A program made the translations under genes and the position numbers. The notes beneath the pieces are model-generated. The model saw only the letters and a program-made list of their open reading frames with translations, searched no databases and had not been told where the DNA came from. Positions 1 to 5,663 of a stretch of 5,761 nt of DNA are shown piece after piece. Source of the DNA: Nitrospirota bacterium (GTDB taxonomy: Bacteria > Nitrospirota > Thermodesulfovibrionia > Thermodesulfovibrionales > SM23-35); assembly GCA_029883145.1 (NCBI GenBank), contig JAOUJR010000122.1, forward strand, positions 1 through 5,761. Reading direction: 5' to 3'. Position 1 is the stretch's first letter; each line of letters starts with the position of its first letter.

Positions 1-147
1 CTGAGGAAATTTCTGCAGAAAATAAACATCTTTTATATAAAGGAAGAGGAGGTGAGGGCGATAGACCCAAAGGGAAAGTCCTTTGTGAACATAAATACTC
101 CTGAAGATTTCAAAAAGGAGATAGGAGGAGAGATATGTTTGGTTTAG
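1..147 (+). CDS. mobA: Molybdenum cofactor guanylyltransferase (MobA-like), C-terminal fragment
   Basis: The frame is open from the first base of the window and ends at TAG 145-147, giving the last 48 residues of a protein that starts upstream. The tail carries a stretch reading [10 protein letters not shown], encoded around 82-111. This matches the conserved end of MobA and related NTP-transferase-fold proteins, where the N-(I/F)-N-T-P-E-(D/E) motif lies near the C-terminus. MobA attaches GMP to molybdopterin in the cytoplasm to make the guanine dinucleotide form of the cofactor, and many Mo enzymes that use it are Tat-exported. The last 13 bp overlap the start of tatA, and the tatA ribosome-binding site lies inside this gene, so the two are probably co-transcribed. 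The catalytic N-terminal part is outside the window. A related sugar-nucleotide or CTP transferase cannot be fully excluded. Confidence 0.66.
   Translation: MRKFLQKINIFYIKEEEVRAIDPKGKSFVNINTPEDFKKEIGGEICLV
123..128 (+). promoter_or_regulatory. Ribosome binding site of tatA
   Basis: AGGAGG lies 6 bases before the ATG at 135 and inside the end of the upstream mobA-like gene. It is a full match to the core Shine-Dalgarno sequence and fixes the tatA start. Confidence 0.8.
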
Positions 148-353
148 GAATGCAGGAGCTGATTATCATACTGGTAATCGTTATTGTTCTGTTCGGTGCA
201 ACAAGATTACCTGAGATTGGCAAAGGTATCGGTCAGGCGATTAAAAATTTCAAAAAGGGCATGTCTGAGCCTGAAGAAATAGATGTGACCCCGAAGAAAG
301 ATGCATCTCAGGAAAAGAAAAAAGAAGAAATAGAAAAAAAAGAAGGTGAATAG
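135..353 (+). CDS. tatA: Twin-arginine translocase subunit TatA
   Basis: This is a 72-residue TatA/TatE-family protein, the pore-forming component that oligomerises in the inner membrane to let folded twin-arginine proteins through. The layout is typical. A very short N-terminus with Glu8 is followed by a single hydrophobic helix (about residues 9-20), the hinge Phe20-Gly21, and an amphipathic helix with the family pattern R-L-P-E-I-G-K-G (residues 24-31) running to about residue 43. The tail is charged and rich in Lys and Glu. The short length and the R-L-P-E-I-G motif favour TatA over TatB. No tatC or tatB is in the window, so the rest of the translocase is encoded elsewhere. The gene overlaps mobA by 13 bp and alr by 8 bp. 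The tail coding sequence is very A-rich and includes a run of eight A at 334-341. Confidence 0.93.
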   Translation: MFGLGMQELIIILVIVIVLFGATRLPEIGKGIGQAIKNFKKGMSEPEEIDVTPKKDASQEKKKEEIEKKEGE

Positions 354-1476
354 AGGAGCAATTGCAGAGGTTAATCTATCTGCGATAGCACATAATTTTA
401 GAGCCGTAAGAAAAATTGTTAAAAACCGTCAGATTATTGCTGTGGTTAAAGCAGACGCATATGGTCACGGTGCGGTAAAGGTATCAAAAAAATTCATTAA
501 AGAAGGTGCTTCTTGTCTTGCAGTCGCATTTATAGATGAGGCAGTAAAACTGAGAGATGCGGGTATCACTGCGCCGATCATTGTATTGTTTGACCGAAAA
601 GAGGTAAGGGAATTTTTTGACTTCAAGCTTATCCCGGTTATTTATACCATTGATGGTGCGCTCTCTCTGTCAACTGAAGCAAAGAAAAGAAATACCGTAT
701 TACAAATTCACGTAAAAGTAGATACCGGGATGGGCAGGATTGGATTAAGCAGTAACTCTCTCATTGATGACTTAGAGAAAATTGCAAAGATGGACGGTGT
801 AGAAATAACAGGACTTTTAAGCCACTTTTCAGATGCAGACCTTACAGATAAGTCATTCGCAGCTCTCCAGCTTGAAAGATTTAACAAGATAAGAGAGGCT
901 GTCTCCAAAAATTTGAATAGAAAAATATTTTCGCATATAGCAAACAGCGCTGCAGTCTTAACGTTTAAAGAGGCATATCTTGATGCGGTGAGACCAGGGA
1001 TAATGCTTTACGGGTATTCTCCTCTTTGCGAGAACTCAAATCCCTCTCAATCACCCCGCATCCTCCCTGTAACCTTAATGCCTGCAATGAAAATCAAAAC
1101 CAAACTCCTCTGCATAAGAAATGTGTCGTCAGGCTCTCCAGTAAGTTACGGAAGGTCATTCATCACAAGAAGGCAAAGCAGGATAGGTGTGATACCCGTT
1201 GGATATGCAGACGGCTATAATAGACTTTTTTCCAATAATGCTGAAGTGCTTATAAGAGGAAGGCGTGTACCTGTTGTGGGAAGGGTATGTATGGATCTCA
1301 CAATGATTGACGTTACTGATATCAGAAATGTCAGGGAAGACGACGAGGTGATAATGCTCGGGCAACAGGGAAAGGAATCAATAACCGCCTGTGAGCTTGC
1401 ATACAGATCTCATACAATACCATATGAAATCCTGACATCTCTTGGGAGTAGATCAAGGAAAATATATAGATATTGA
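346..1476 (+). CDS. alr: Alanine racemase
   Basis: This is a PLP-dependent, fold-type III alanine racemase that interconverts L- and D-alanine in the cytoplasm to supply D-Ala for peptidoglycan. The 376-residue length is normal. The PLP lysine is K35 in the motif [12 protein letters not shown]124 and R131, in the [11 protein letters not shown] block, correspond to the carbamylated Lys and the active-site Arg of the family. The second catalytic base is Y268 in V-S-Y-G-R, and the substrate-binding Met-Asp is M316-D317 in V-G-R-V-C-M-D. The start is GTG at 346. An in-frame TAG at 331-333 blocks any longer start, and the N-terminus fits the family (A-E-V-N-L..A-I..N). There is only a weak Shine-Dalgarno-like AAGAAGG touching the start codon. 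The 8-bp overlap with tatA suggests translation by coupling. Confidence 0.95.
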   Translation: MNRGAIAEVNLSAIAHNFRAVRKIVKNRQIIAVVKADAYGHGAVKVSKKFIKEGASCLAVAFIDEAVKLRDAGITAPIIVLFDRKEVREFFDFKLIPVIYTIDGALSLSTEAKKRNTVLQIHVKVDTGMGRIGLSSNSLIDDLEKIAKMDGVEITGLLSHFSDADLTDKSFAALQLERFNKIREAVSKNLNRKIFSHIANSAAVLTFKEAYLDAVRPGIMLYGYSPLCENSNPSQSPRILPVTLMPAMKIKTKLLCIRNVSSGSPVSYGRSFITRRQSRIGVIPVGYADGYNRLFSNNAEVLIRGRRVPVVGRVCMDLTMIDVTDIRNVREDDEVIMLGQQGKESITACELAYRSHTIPYEILTSLGSRSRKIYRY

Positions 1477-1594
1477 GGCTCCTTGAACTCTATAGACTAC
1501 AGAATATGCTAAGATTATCAACAAAAAACTATTCAAGATAATTGATGAAGATAACAGAAACGAAACGATTCATATATACTGGCAACGTGCAATA
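1477..1594 (+). promoter_or_regulatory. Gap between alr and mlaE with a weak promoter-like sequence
   Basis: This 118-bp gap is the longest non-coding stretch before the mla genes and the most likely place for their own promoter. TTGAAC (1483-1488) and TATGCT (1505-1510) are separated by 16 bp, and each matches the sigma-70 consensus at 4 of 6 positions. An alternative TG-C-TAAGAT (1507-1515) resembles an extended -10 element. These are weak matches in AT-rich DNA, so the promoter is an inference. A 6-bp inverted repeat, ATTATC (1514-1519) and GATAAT (1537-1542), lies downstream with a 17-base loop. No intrinsic terminator with a T-run follows alr, so read-through from the mobA-tatA-alr group is also possible. 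Confidence 0.25.
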
Positions 1595-1595
1595 A
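1545..1595 (+). other. Possible 16-codon leader frame coupled to mlaE
   Basis: An ATG at 1545 opens a frame of 16 codons (peptide M-K-I-T-E-T-K-R-F-I-Y-T-G-N-V-Q) that ends at TAA 1593-1595. The last A of this stop is the first A of the mlaE ATG, giving a TAATG overlap of the kind used for termination-reinitiation. mlaE itself has no Shine-Dalgarno sequence, so a coupled leader would explain how it is translated. The leader has no strong ribosome-binding site either, only AAGA and a TTG just before the ATG. A frame this short can arise by chance. Confidence 0.2.
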
Positions 1596-2365
1596 TGAGA
1601 AACATAGTAAGGACAATAGGTTCATGGTTCCTCTCAACACTGAGGGGAATGGGTCATATGTTTATTTTTTTGATGCATTCCATTTATTTTATTTTCATCC
1701 CACCCTTTAAATTTAATCTGCTTTTAAAACAGATAAGGTTTATCGGTACTAAGTCCATGGTTGTGATTCTTCTCATGGGCTCATTTACAGGAATGGTTCT
1801 CGCTCTCCAGATATTCCATACCCTGAGGAAAGTTGGCTCTGAAGCAATGCTTGGACCTGCCGTTGCCCTCAGTCTTATAAGGGAATTAGGACCTGTTCTT
1901 TGTGCGTTAACGATTACGGGAAGGGCTGGCTCAGCCTTAACCGCAGAAATAGGGATAATGAGAATTACAGAACAGATAGATGCCCTTATCTCAATGGCGT
2001 TAAACCCGATACGCTATCTTATCGTTCCCACTATTGTTGCTTCTATAATCGTTTTCCCTTTGCTTACTGCAATATTTGATGTGATAGGCATATATGGGGG
2101 ATATTTTGTAGGGGTAAAGCTCCTTGGCCTGAGTTCAGGAACCTATTTCTCTCAGATGGAGCAGTTTGTTGACATGTTGGATATAAGAATTGGCATTTAC
2201 AAATCAGTAAGTTTTGGATTAATCGTATCATGGGTATGTTGTTATAAAGGTTTTTATACTGGATATGGTGCAGAAGGAGTCAGTAAAGCAACAACAGAGG
2301 CTGTGGTGATGTCATCGGTAATGATTCTCATATGGGATTATTTCCTTGGCTCTATTTTATTATAA
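1595..2365 (+). CDS. mlaE: Phospholipid ABC transporter permease MlaE
   Basis: MlaE/YrbE-family permease, the inner-membrane core of the MlaFED complex that moves phospholipids between the inner membrane and the periplasmic carrier. The 256-residue length is close to the roughly 260 of E. coli MlaE. Visible marks are an N-terminal interfacial/elbow helix (about 19-37), a hydrophobic helix at about 54-73, and the family signature at about 92-130 containing S-L-I-R-E-L-G-P, G-R-A-G-S-A-L-T-A-E-I-G and R-I-T-E-Q-I-D-A-L. Two long hydrophobic stretches follow at about 142-178 and 204-222. A late motif around 223-237 (G-Y-G-A-E-G-V-S-K-A-T-T-E-A-V) precedes the C-terminal helix. ATG 1595 is the first usual start codon. 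The frame stays open upstream back to 1496 but contains no ATG, GTG or TTG there, and no Shine-Dalgarno sequence is seen. mlaF follows 12 bp after the stop. Confidence 0.94.
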   Translation: MRNIVRTIGSWFLSTLRGMGHMFIFLMHSIYFIFIPPFKFNLLLKQIRFIGTKSMVVILLMGSFTGMVLALQIFHTLRKVGSEAMLGPAVALSLIRELGPVLCALTITGRAGSALTAEIGIMRITEQIDALISMALNPIRYLIVPTIVASIIVFPLLTAIFDVIGIYGGYFVGVKLLGLSSGTYFSQMEQFVDMLDIRIGIYKSVSFGLIVSWVCCYKGFYTGYGAEGVSKATTEAVVMSSVMILIWDYFLGSILL

Positions 2366-2377
2366 TAAATTAAAAAC

Positions 2378-3124
2378 ATGATAAAAATTGTTGACCTCGA
2401 AAAATCTTTTGACGGACAGAGAGTTTTAAAAGGAGTAGATTTACAGATCTCCGAGAAAGAGTTAATGGTGATCATTGGAGAAAGCGGTGGAGGAAAGAGC
2501 GTTCTTTTGAAACACCTCATCGGCCTTGTTAAGCCTGAAAGAGGTAAAATAATTATTGAAGGGGTTGATATTATAGGACTGAGAGGGAAAGAGATTGACT
2601 CCATAAAGGAAAAATTAGGTGTAGTCTTTCAGGGTGGGGCATTATTTGATTCCCTTACCGTATATGAAAATGTTGCCTTTCCACTGAAAGAAAAAACAAA
2701 GTTGAGCAAGGGAATGATAGATGAAAGGGTACTGGATGCCCTTGAGGATGTTGGACTCGGAGGTATGGAAAACAAGTATCCTGCTGAGATTAGCGGGGGA
2801 ATGAAAAAAAGAGTTGCTCTTGCGCGTGCACTGATAACAGAGCCGAAGATAGTGCTTTTTGATGAGCCTACCACAGGCCTCGACCCTATTATTTTACACC
2901 ATATACACAGGCTCATCACGGCTACCCATAAAAAGTATGGTTTCACAGGGGTAATGATAAGCCATGAAATCCCGGAGATATTCGAGGTTGCTGATAGAGT
3001 TGCTTTTTTGCACGACGGTGCTATTGTGGAAGTCGGCACTCCTGAAGAGATTAAAAACTCTTCTAATCCAGTAGTCAGGCAGTTCATAACTGGAAGCCTG
3101 GAAGGACCGATAGAGGCATTTTAG
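2378..3124 (+). CDS. mlaF: Phospholipid ABC transporter ATP-binding protein MlaF
   Basis: Cytoplasmic ATPase subunit that pairs with MlaE and powers lipid transport; 248 residues. All ATPase motifs are intact. These are Walker A G-E-S-G-G-G-K-S (34-41), the Q-loop Gln85 in V-F-Q-G-G-A-L-F-D-S-L-T-V, the signature I-S-G-G-M-K-K-R-V-A-L-A-R-A (from about 138), Walker B ending in D162 with catalytic E163 (F-D-E-P-T-T-G-L-D-P), and the H-loop His196 in I-S-H-E-I-P-E. Met in place of Gln in the SGGM signature, together with G-A-L-F-D-S-L-T-V after the Q-loop, is typical of the MlaF/Mkl subfamily and separates it from amino-acid importers. The gene starts 12 bp after mlaE with no evident Shine-Dalgarno sequence, so its translation probably depends on mlaE. 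No mlaB (STAS partner) is found next to it. Confidence 0.95.
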   Translation: MIKIVDLEKSFDGQRVLKGVDLQISEKELMVIIGESGGGKSVLLKHLIGLVKPERGKIIIEGVDIIGLRGKEIDSIKEKLGVVFQGGALFDSLTVYENVAFPLKEKTKLSKGMIDERVLDALEDVGLGGMENKYPAEISGGMKKRVALARALITEPKIVLFDEPTTGLDPIILHHIHRLITATHKKYGFTGVMISHEIPEIFEVADRVAFLHDGAIVEVGTPEEIKNSSNPVVRQFITGSLEGPIEAF

Positions 3125-3129
3125 ACCTG

Positions 3130-3135
3130 AGGAGG
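3130..3135 (+). promoter_or_regulatory. Ribosome binding site of mlaD
   Basis: AGGAGG lies 7 bases before the ATG at 3143 in the 18-bp gap after mlaF. It is a strong site, in contrast with the absent sites of mlaE and mlaF, and suggests that mlaD is translated independently. Confidence 0.8.
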
Positions 3136-3142
3136 TTGATAA

Positions 3143-3586
3143 ATGAAAAAATTTGATATTGAATTGGCGGTTGGCTTTTTTTTAATAATAGGCATTATTT
3201 CTCTTGCGTATATATCGGTAAAGCTCGGAAAGCTCGAGGTCTTAGGTGGCAACTATTATACTGTTTATGCTGAATTTGAAAAGGCTGGGGGAGTTAAACC
3301 AGGTGCAGCTGTTGAGATTGCTGGAGTGGAGGTGGGAAAGGTGAAAAGCTTGCGACTTGATAAGAACTATCAAGCGTATGTTGAAATGGTCATTAACACT
3401 AATGTTAAAATTCAAGAAGATGCGATCGCGTCCATAAAAACAAAAGGACTTATAGGTGAGAAATATATACAGATAACTCCTGGAGGGTCTGATAAAATTA
3501 TTTCAAGTGGCGGAAAAATAAGGGAAACAGAATCTGTCGTCGATATTGAAGAGTTAATATCAAAGTATGTATTTGGAAAGGTGTAG
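3143..3586 (+). CDS. mlaD: MCE-domain lipid-binding protein MlaD (short form)
   Basis: MlaD is anchored in the inner membrane by one N-terminal helix and projects a single MCE domain into the periplasm. There a hexameric ring gives lipids a path between MlaE and MlaC. The sequence shows the membrane helix at about residues 7-25 and an MCE domain at about 38-115. The domain includes the hallmark G-V-K-P-G-A-A-V-E-I-A-G-V-E-V-G-K-V (50-67) and K-G-L-I-G-E-K-Y-I-Q-I-T-P-G-G (101-115). The protein is 147 residues against about 183 in E. coli. It lacks the long C-terminal helical extension and ends in E-E-L-I-S-K-Y-V-F-G-K-V. The reading frame is intact, so this appears to be a natural short form and not a truncation. 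A long tunnel-forming MCE protein of the PqiB/LetB type is ruled out by the length and the single domain. Confidence 0.93.
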   Translation: MKKFDIELAVGFFLIIGIISLAYISVKLGKLEVLGGNYYTVYAEFEKAGGVKPGAAVEIAGVEVGKVKSLRLDKNYQAYVEMVINTNVKIQEDAIASIKTKGLIGEKYIQITPGGSDKIISSGGKIRETESVVDIEELISKYVFGKV

Positions 3587-3594
3587 GTGGTTCC

Positions 3595-4974
3595 ATGAAA
3601 AAGAATGATATTATTACCGCGTGTTTTGTATGTCTTTTCTTTATCACGCTCCTTATTCCTGTATATGGTCAGGACAGCTTGGAAAAAGAGAAGGGAAAAG
3701 TTGTTTTTGACCTCAAACAGTGTATAAAAAAGGCTGTGGAGGTAAGCCCTGAAATCGGAGAATCACGCTATGAAGAAGAAGTGTACAAATCAAAAAAGAT
3801 GCAGGCTGATTCAGCAGATTATCCTCAAATAGAAATTATTGCATTAACAGGACCATCACCGGAAGCAAGAAAGGACGAATTTCTGAAAACTGACATTTCC
3901 GACAGCTCCATTAACGGTGTCTTCGGGAGTTTTACTCTCAATGTGGTACAGCCCATTTATACTTTTGGTAAAATTAGCAGTTATAAAAGCGCTGCCTCAA
4001 GCGGCATAAAAGTAGCAAGGGCAGGGGTAGACAAAAAGACCTCAGATATTATTTTAAGGACAAAGGAACTCTATTATGGTCTTCTCCTTGCAAAGGATAT
4101 GAAAAACCTTGTCCTCGAGATACATGATGAGCTTACCCGTTCCATAGAGAAGACAGAAAAACAACTCGAGGCTGACTCTCCATGGGCAGATGAGATTAAT
4201 CTCTATAAATTCAGGGCGGTTCTGGGTGAGGCAGAGAAGAATCTCAATGAGATAGAAAAAGGAATTGCCCTTGTAAAGGATGCCCTTAGAACAAGCATGG
4301 GCTTGCCCAGAGGTACTGAATTTGATACTGCTGATTCTTCACTTACCCCTGAAGAGCAGGTGCCTGATGAACTGAATACGTATCCGGAAATAACTCCTGT
4401 TCTCAGACCGGAATTTGTTCAGCTTCATGAAGGCCTCAATGCGAAACGCGCCCTTATTGAGGTTGAAAAAAGTAATTATTATCCCCATATTTTTCTCGGT
4501 GCAACGGGATATATCGCAGGTGCGACAAACAGGGACAGGTTAAAAAACCCCTATGTCTCTGACATTTTCGGAGATAGATTCATTGCAGCCTATTTAGGAC
4601 TCAAGTGGTCTATTGACTTTGGTATTACAAAGGGAAGGGTGCATGAGGCAGAGGCAGAATACGCCAAACTCTTAGAAAAAAAGAGGTTTGCTGATGAGGC
4701 AATTCCGCTTCAGGTAAGGAAGGCATACCTTGATTTAGAAGAGGCAAAAAAGAATATATTAGAGACTAAAAAGGCTTACACGAATGCAAAGAAGTGGCTT
4801 GTCTCTGCAATTGCAAACTATGATATGGGTATTGGTGAAGCAAAAGAAATTACTGATGCTGCGAGCGCATATGCTCTCACAAAGTCAAGCTATCTGAAGT
4901 CTCTTTACAATCATAAACTCTCGTACGCAACCCTTTTGTATGCAACAGGCACAGACCTTAAGGAACTAAAATAA
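3595..4974 (+). CDS. TolC-family outer membrane protein
   Basis: Outer-membrane factor of the TolC/OEP family, 459 residues. Trimers of this family form a barrel in the outer membrane and a long helical tunnel through the periplasm. A signal peptide is clear: Lys2-Lys3, a hydrophobic core at about 6-22, and likely cleavage after V-Y-G at residue 25. The two OEP repeats are visible. The first begins with D-L-K-Q-C-I-K-K-A-V-E-V-S-P-E-I (about 39-54) and includes Q-P-I-Y-T-F-G-K at 119-126. The second includes W338-S-I-D-F-G and then coiled-coil-like helices rich in Ala, Glu and Lys to the C-terminus. The start at 3595 has AGGTGG (3585-3590) 4 bases upstream. It lies 8 bp after mlaD and 11 bp before mlaC, so it belongs to the mla operon. 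No periplasmic adaptor or RND/ABC drug-efflux gene is adjacent. A role with Mla is inferred from position only. Confidence 0.9.
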   Translation: MKKNDIITACFVCLFFITLLIPVYGQDSLEKEKGKVVFDLKQCIKKAVEVSPEIGESRYEEEVYKSKKMQADSADYPQIEIIALTGPSPEARKDEFLKTDISDSSINGVFGSFTLNVVQPIYTFGKISSYKSAASSGIKVARAGVDKKTSDIILRTKELYYGLLLAKDMKNLVLEIHDELTRSIEKTEKQLEADSPWADEINLYKFRAVLGEAEKNLNEIEKGIALVKDALRTSMGLPRGTEFDTADSSLTPEEQVPDELNTYPEITPVLRPEFVQLHEGLNAKRALIEVEKSNYYPHIFLGATGYIAGATNRDRLKNPYVSDIFGDRFIAAYLGLKWSIDFGITKGRVHEAEAEYAKLLEKKRFADEAIPLQVRKAYLDLEEAKKNILETKKAYTNAKKWLVSAIANYDMGIGEAKEITDAASAYALTKSSYLKSLYNHKLSYATLLYATGTDLKELK

Positions 4975-4975
4975 C

Positions 4976-4981
4976 AGGAGG
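4976..4981 (+). promoter_or_regulatory. Ribosome binding site of mlaC
   Basis: AGGAGG lies 4 bases before the ATG at 4986, within the 11-bp gap after the TolC-family gene. The match is full and the spacing slightly short. Confidence 0.7.
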
Positions 4982-4985
4982 AATT

Positions 4986-5612
4986 ATGAAGAATGTAAAA
5001 CTGTTTTGTCTGGTGCTATTTTCTTTTATATTGTCATTATCCCTATTAGGAACTGCCTATGCCGGGGTACCAACAGATCAGGTGAGACAAACCGTAGATA
5101 AGGTTCTTGATATTTTAAATAATAAGGAATTGAAAAAACCCGGGAAGTCAAAAGAACGCCGGACTGCAATACGCAAAGCAGTCGGAGAAAAATTTGATTT
5201 TGAAGAGATGGCAAAACGTTCCCTTGCCCTGCATTGGAAACAAAGAACACCTGAAGAAAAAAAAGAGTTTGTTTCATTATATTCTAATCTCCTTGAAAGG
5301 TCGTATATTAAAAAGATAGAAACCTATACAGATGAAAAGATTATCTATACAGATGAAAAGATAGATGACGGATATGCTGTAGTAAAGACCAAAATAATCA
5401 CAAAAAGGAATGTTGAAATACCCATTGAATATAAGCTTCTCAAGAAGAAGAATAATAAATGGGATGTGTATGATGTGGTCATAGAGAGTGTAAGTCTCGT
5501 AAATAACTATAGAAATCAATTTAGTAAAATTATCCGTGCGAATTCCTATGAACAACTTGTGAAACGAATGAAAAATAAACAGGATGAAGAACTTTTTGGA
5601 GAGAAACAGTAA
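4986..5612 (+). CDS. mlaC: Periplasmic phospholipid carrier MlaC (Ttg2D family)
   Basis: MlaC/Ttg2D-family (toluene tolerance, Tol_Tol_Ttg2) soluble protein that carries phospholipid across the periplasm between MlaD and the outer membrane. It has 208 residues, close to the E. coli protein of about 211. A Sec signal peptide is clear, with a Lys-containing N-terminus, a hydrophobic core at about 6-22 and cleavage after A-Y-A at residue 26. Family marks are the early helix V-R-Q-T-V-D-K-V-L-D-I-L, F-D-F-E-E-M-A-K-R-S-L-A (residues about 71-82, the usual F-D..-M..-.L pattern), and the strands V-V-K-T-K-I, I-P-I-E-Y-K-L and W-D-V-Y-D-V-V-I-E-S-V-S-L-V-N-N-Y-R, which are very typical near the end of the family. 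Residues 114-126 hold two copies of Y-T-D-E-K-I encoded by an exact DNA repeat. It closes the mlaEFD-tolC-mlaC cluster. Confidence 0.93.
   Translation: MKNVKLFCLVLFSFILSLSLLGTAYAGVPTDQVRQTVDKVLDILNNKELKKPGKSKERRTAIRKAVGEKFDFEEMAKRSLALHWKQRTPEEKKEFVSLYSNLLERSYIKKIETYTDEKIIYTDEKIDDGYAVVKTKIITKRNVEIPIEYKLLKKKNNKWDVYDVVIESVSLVNNYRNQFSKIIRANSYEQLVKRMKNKQDEELFGEKQ
5324..5362 (+). repeat. 18-bp tandem direct repeat inside mlaC
   Basis: CTATACAGATGAAAAGAT occurs exactly at 5324-5341 and again at 5345-5362, a period of 21 bp or seven codons. It encodes Y-T-D-E-K-I twice (residues 114-119 and 121-126). The frame is kept. Confidence 0.9.
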
Positions 5613-5613
5613 A

Positions 5614-5637
5614 AACTTACATTTTATTAATGAAGTT
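5614..5637 (+). other. AT-rich hairpin after mlaC
   Basis: AACTT (5614-5618), a bulged A, and CATT (5620-5623) can pair with AATG (5629-5632) and AAGTT (5633-5637) around the loop TTATT, forming a nine-pair stem with one bulge. It begins one base after the mlaC stop. Only two of the pairs are G-C, and the downstream tract is A-rich and not T-rich, so it does not look like an intrinsic terminator on the + strand. It could mark a processing or attenuation point between mlaC and the next gene, or be chance in AT-rich DNA. Confidence 0.3.
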
Positions 5638-5648
5638 AAAAAACAAAA

Positions 5649-5658
5649 AAGGAGGTGA
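5649..5658 (+). promoter_or_regulatory. Perfect extended ribosome binding site of the last gene
   Basis: AAGGAGGTGA is a full ten-base complement to the usual 3' end of 16S rRNA. Its GGAGG core ends 8 bases before the ATG at 5664. It fixes that start. The in-frame GTG at 5655 overlaps the site itself, and the ATG at 5659 runs into a stop after two codons. It is the strongest site in the window and suggests high expression of the next gene. Confidence 0.85.
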
Positions 5659-5663
5659 ATGAG

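Noticed and set aside
1026..1220. A second + strand open frame within alr.
   Set aside because: It overlaps the catalytic Tyr region of alr in another frame, has no ribosome-binding site, and gives a Lys/Cys-rich sequence with no recognisable fold.
1453..1486. Inverted repeat TCAAGGA (1453-1459) and TCCTTGA (1480-1486), with inner AATAT/ATATT, around the alr stop codon as a possible terminator.
   Set aside because: The left arm lies inside alr, the inner loops are unequal, the stem is AT-rich, and no T-run follows. It is not a convincing intrinsic terminator.
2629..3087. A 152-codon open frame on the - strand opposite mlaF.
   Set aside because: It lies entirely within a gene with all ABC ATPase motifs intact. 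The translation has no recognisable domain and fits a shadow of the coding strand.
3595..4974. Reading the TolC-family gene as part of a drug-efflux operon.
   Set aside because: No adaptor, RND or drug-type ABC gene is adjacent. The flanking genes are mlaD and mlaC, so an efflux call is not supported by the context.
5026..5555. Two - strand open frames opposite mlaC (5026-5277 and 5277-5555).
   Set aside because: Both overlap a well-supported mlaC and show low-complexity hydrophobic translations with no family resemblance.
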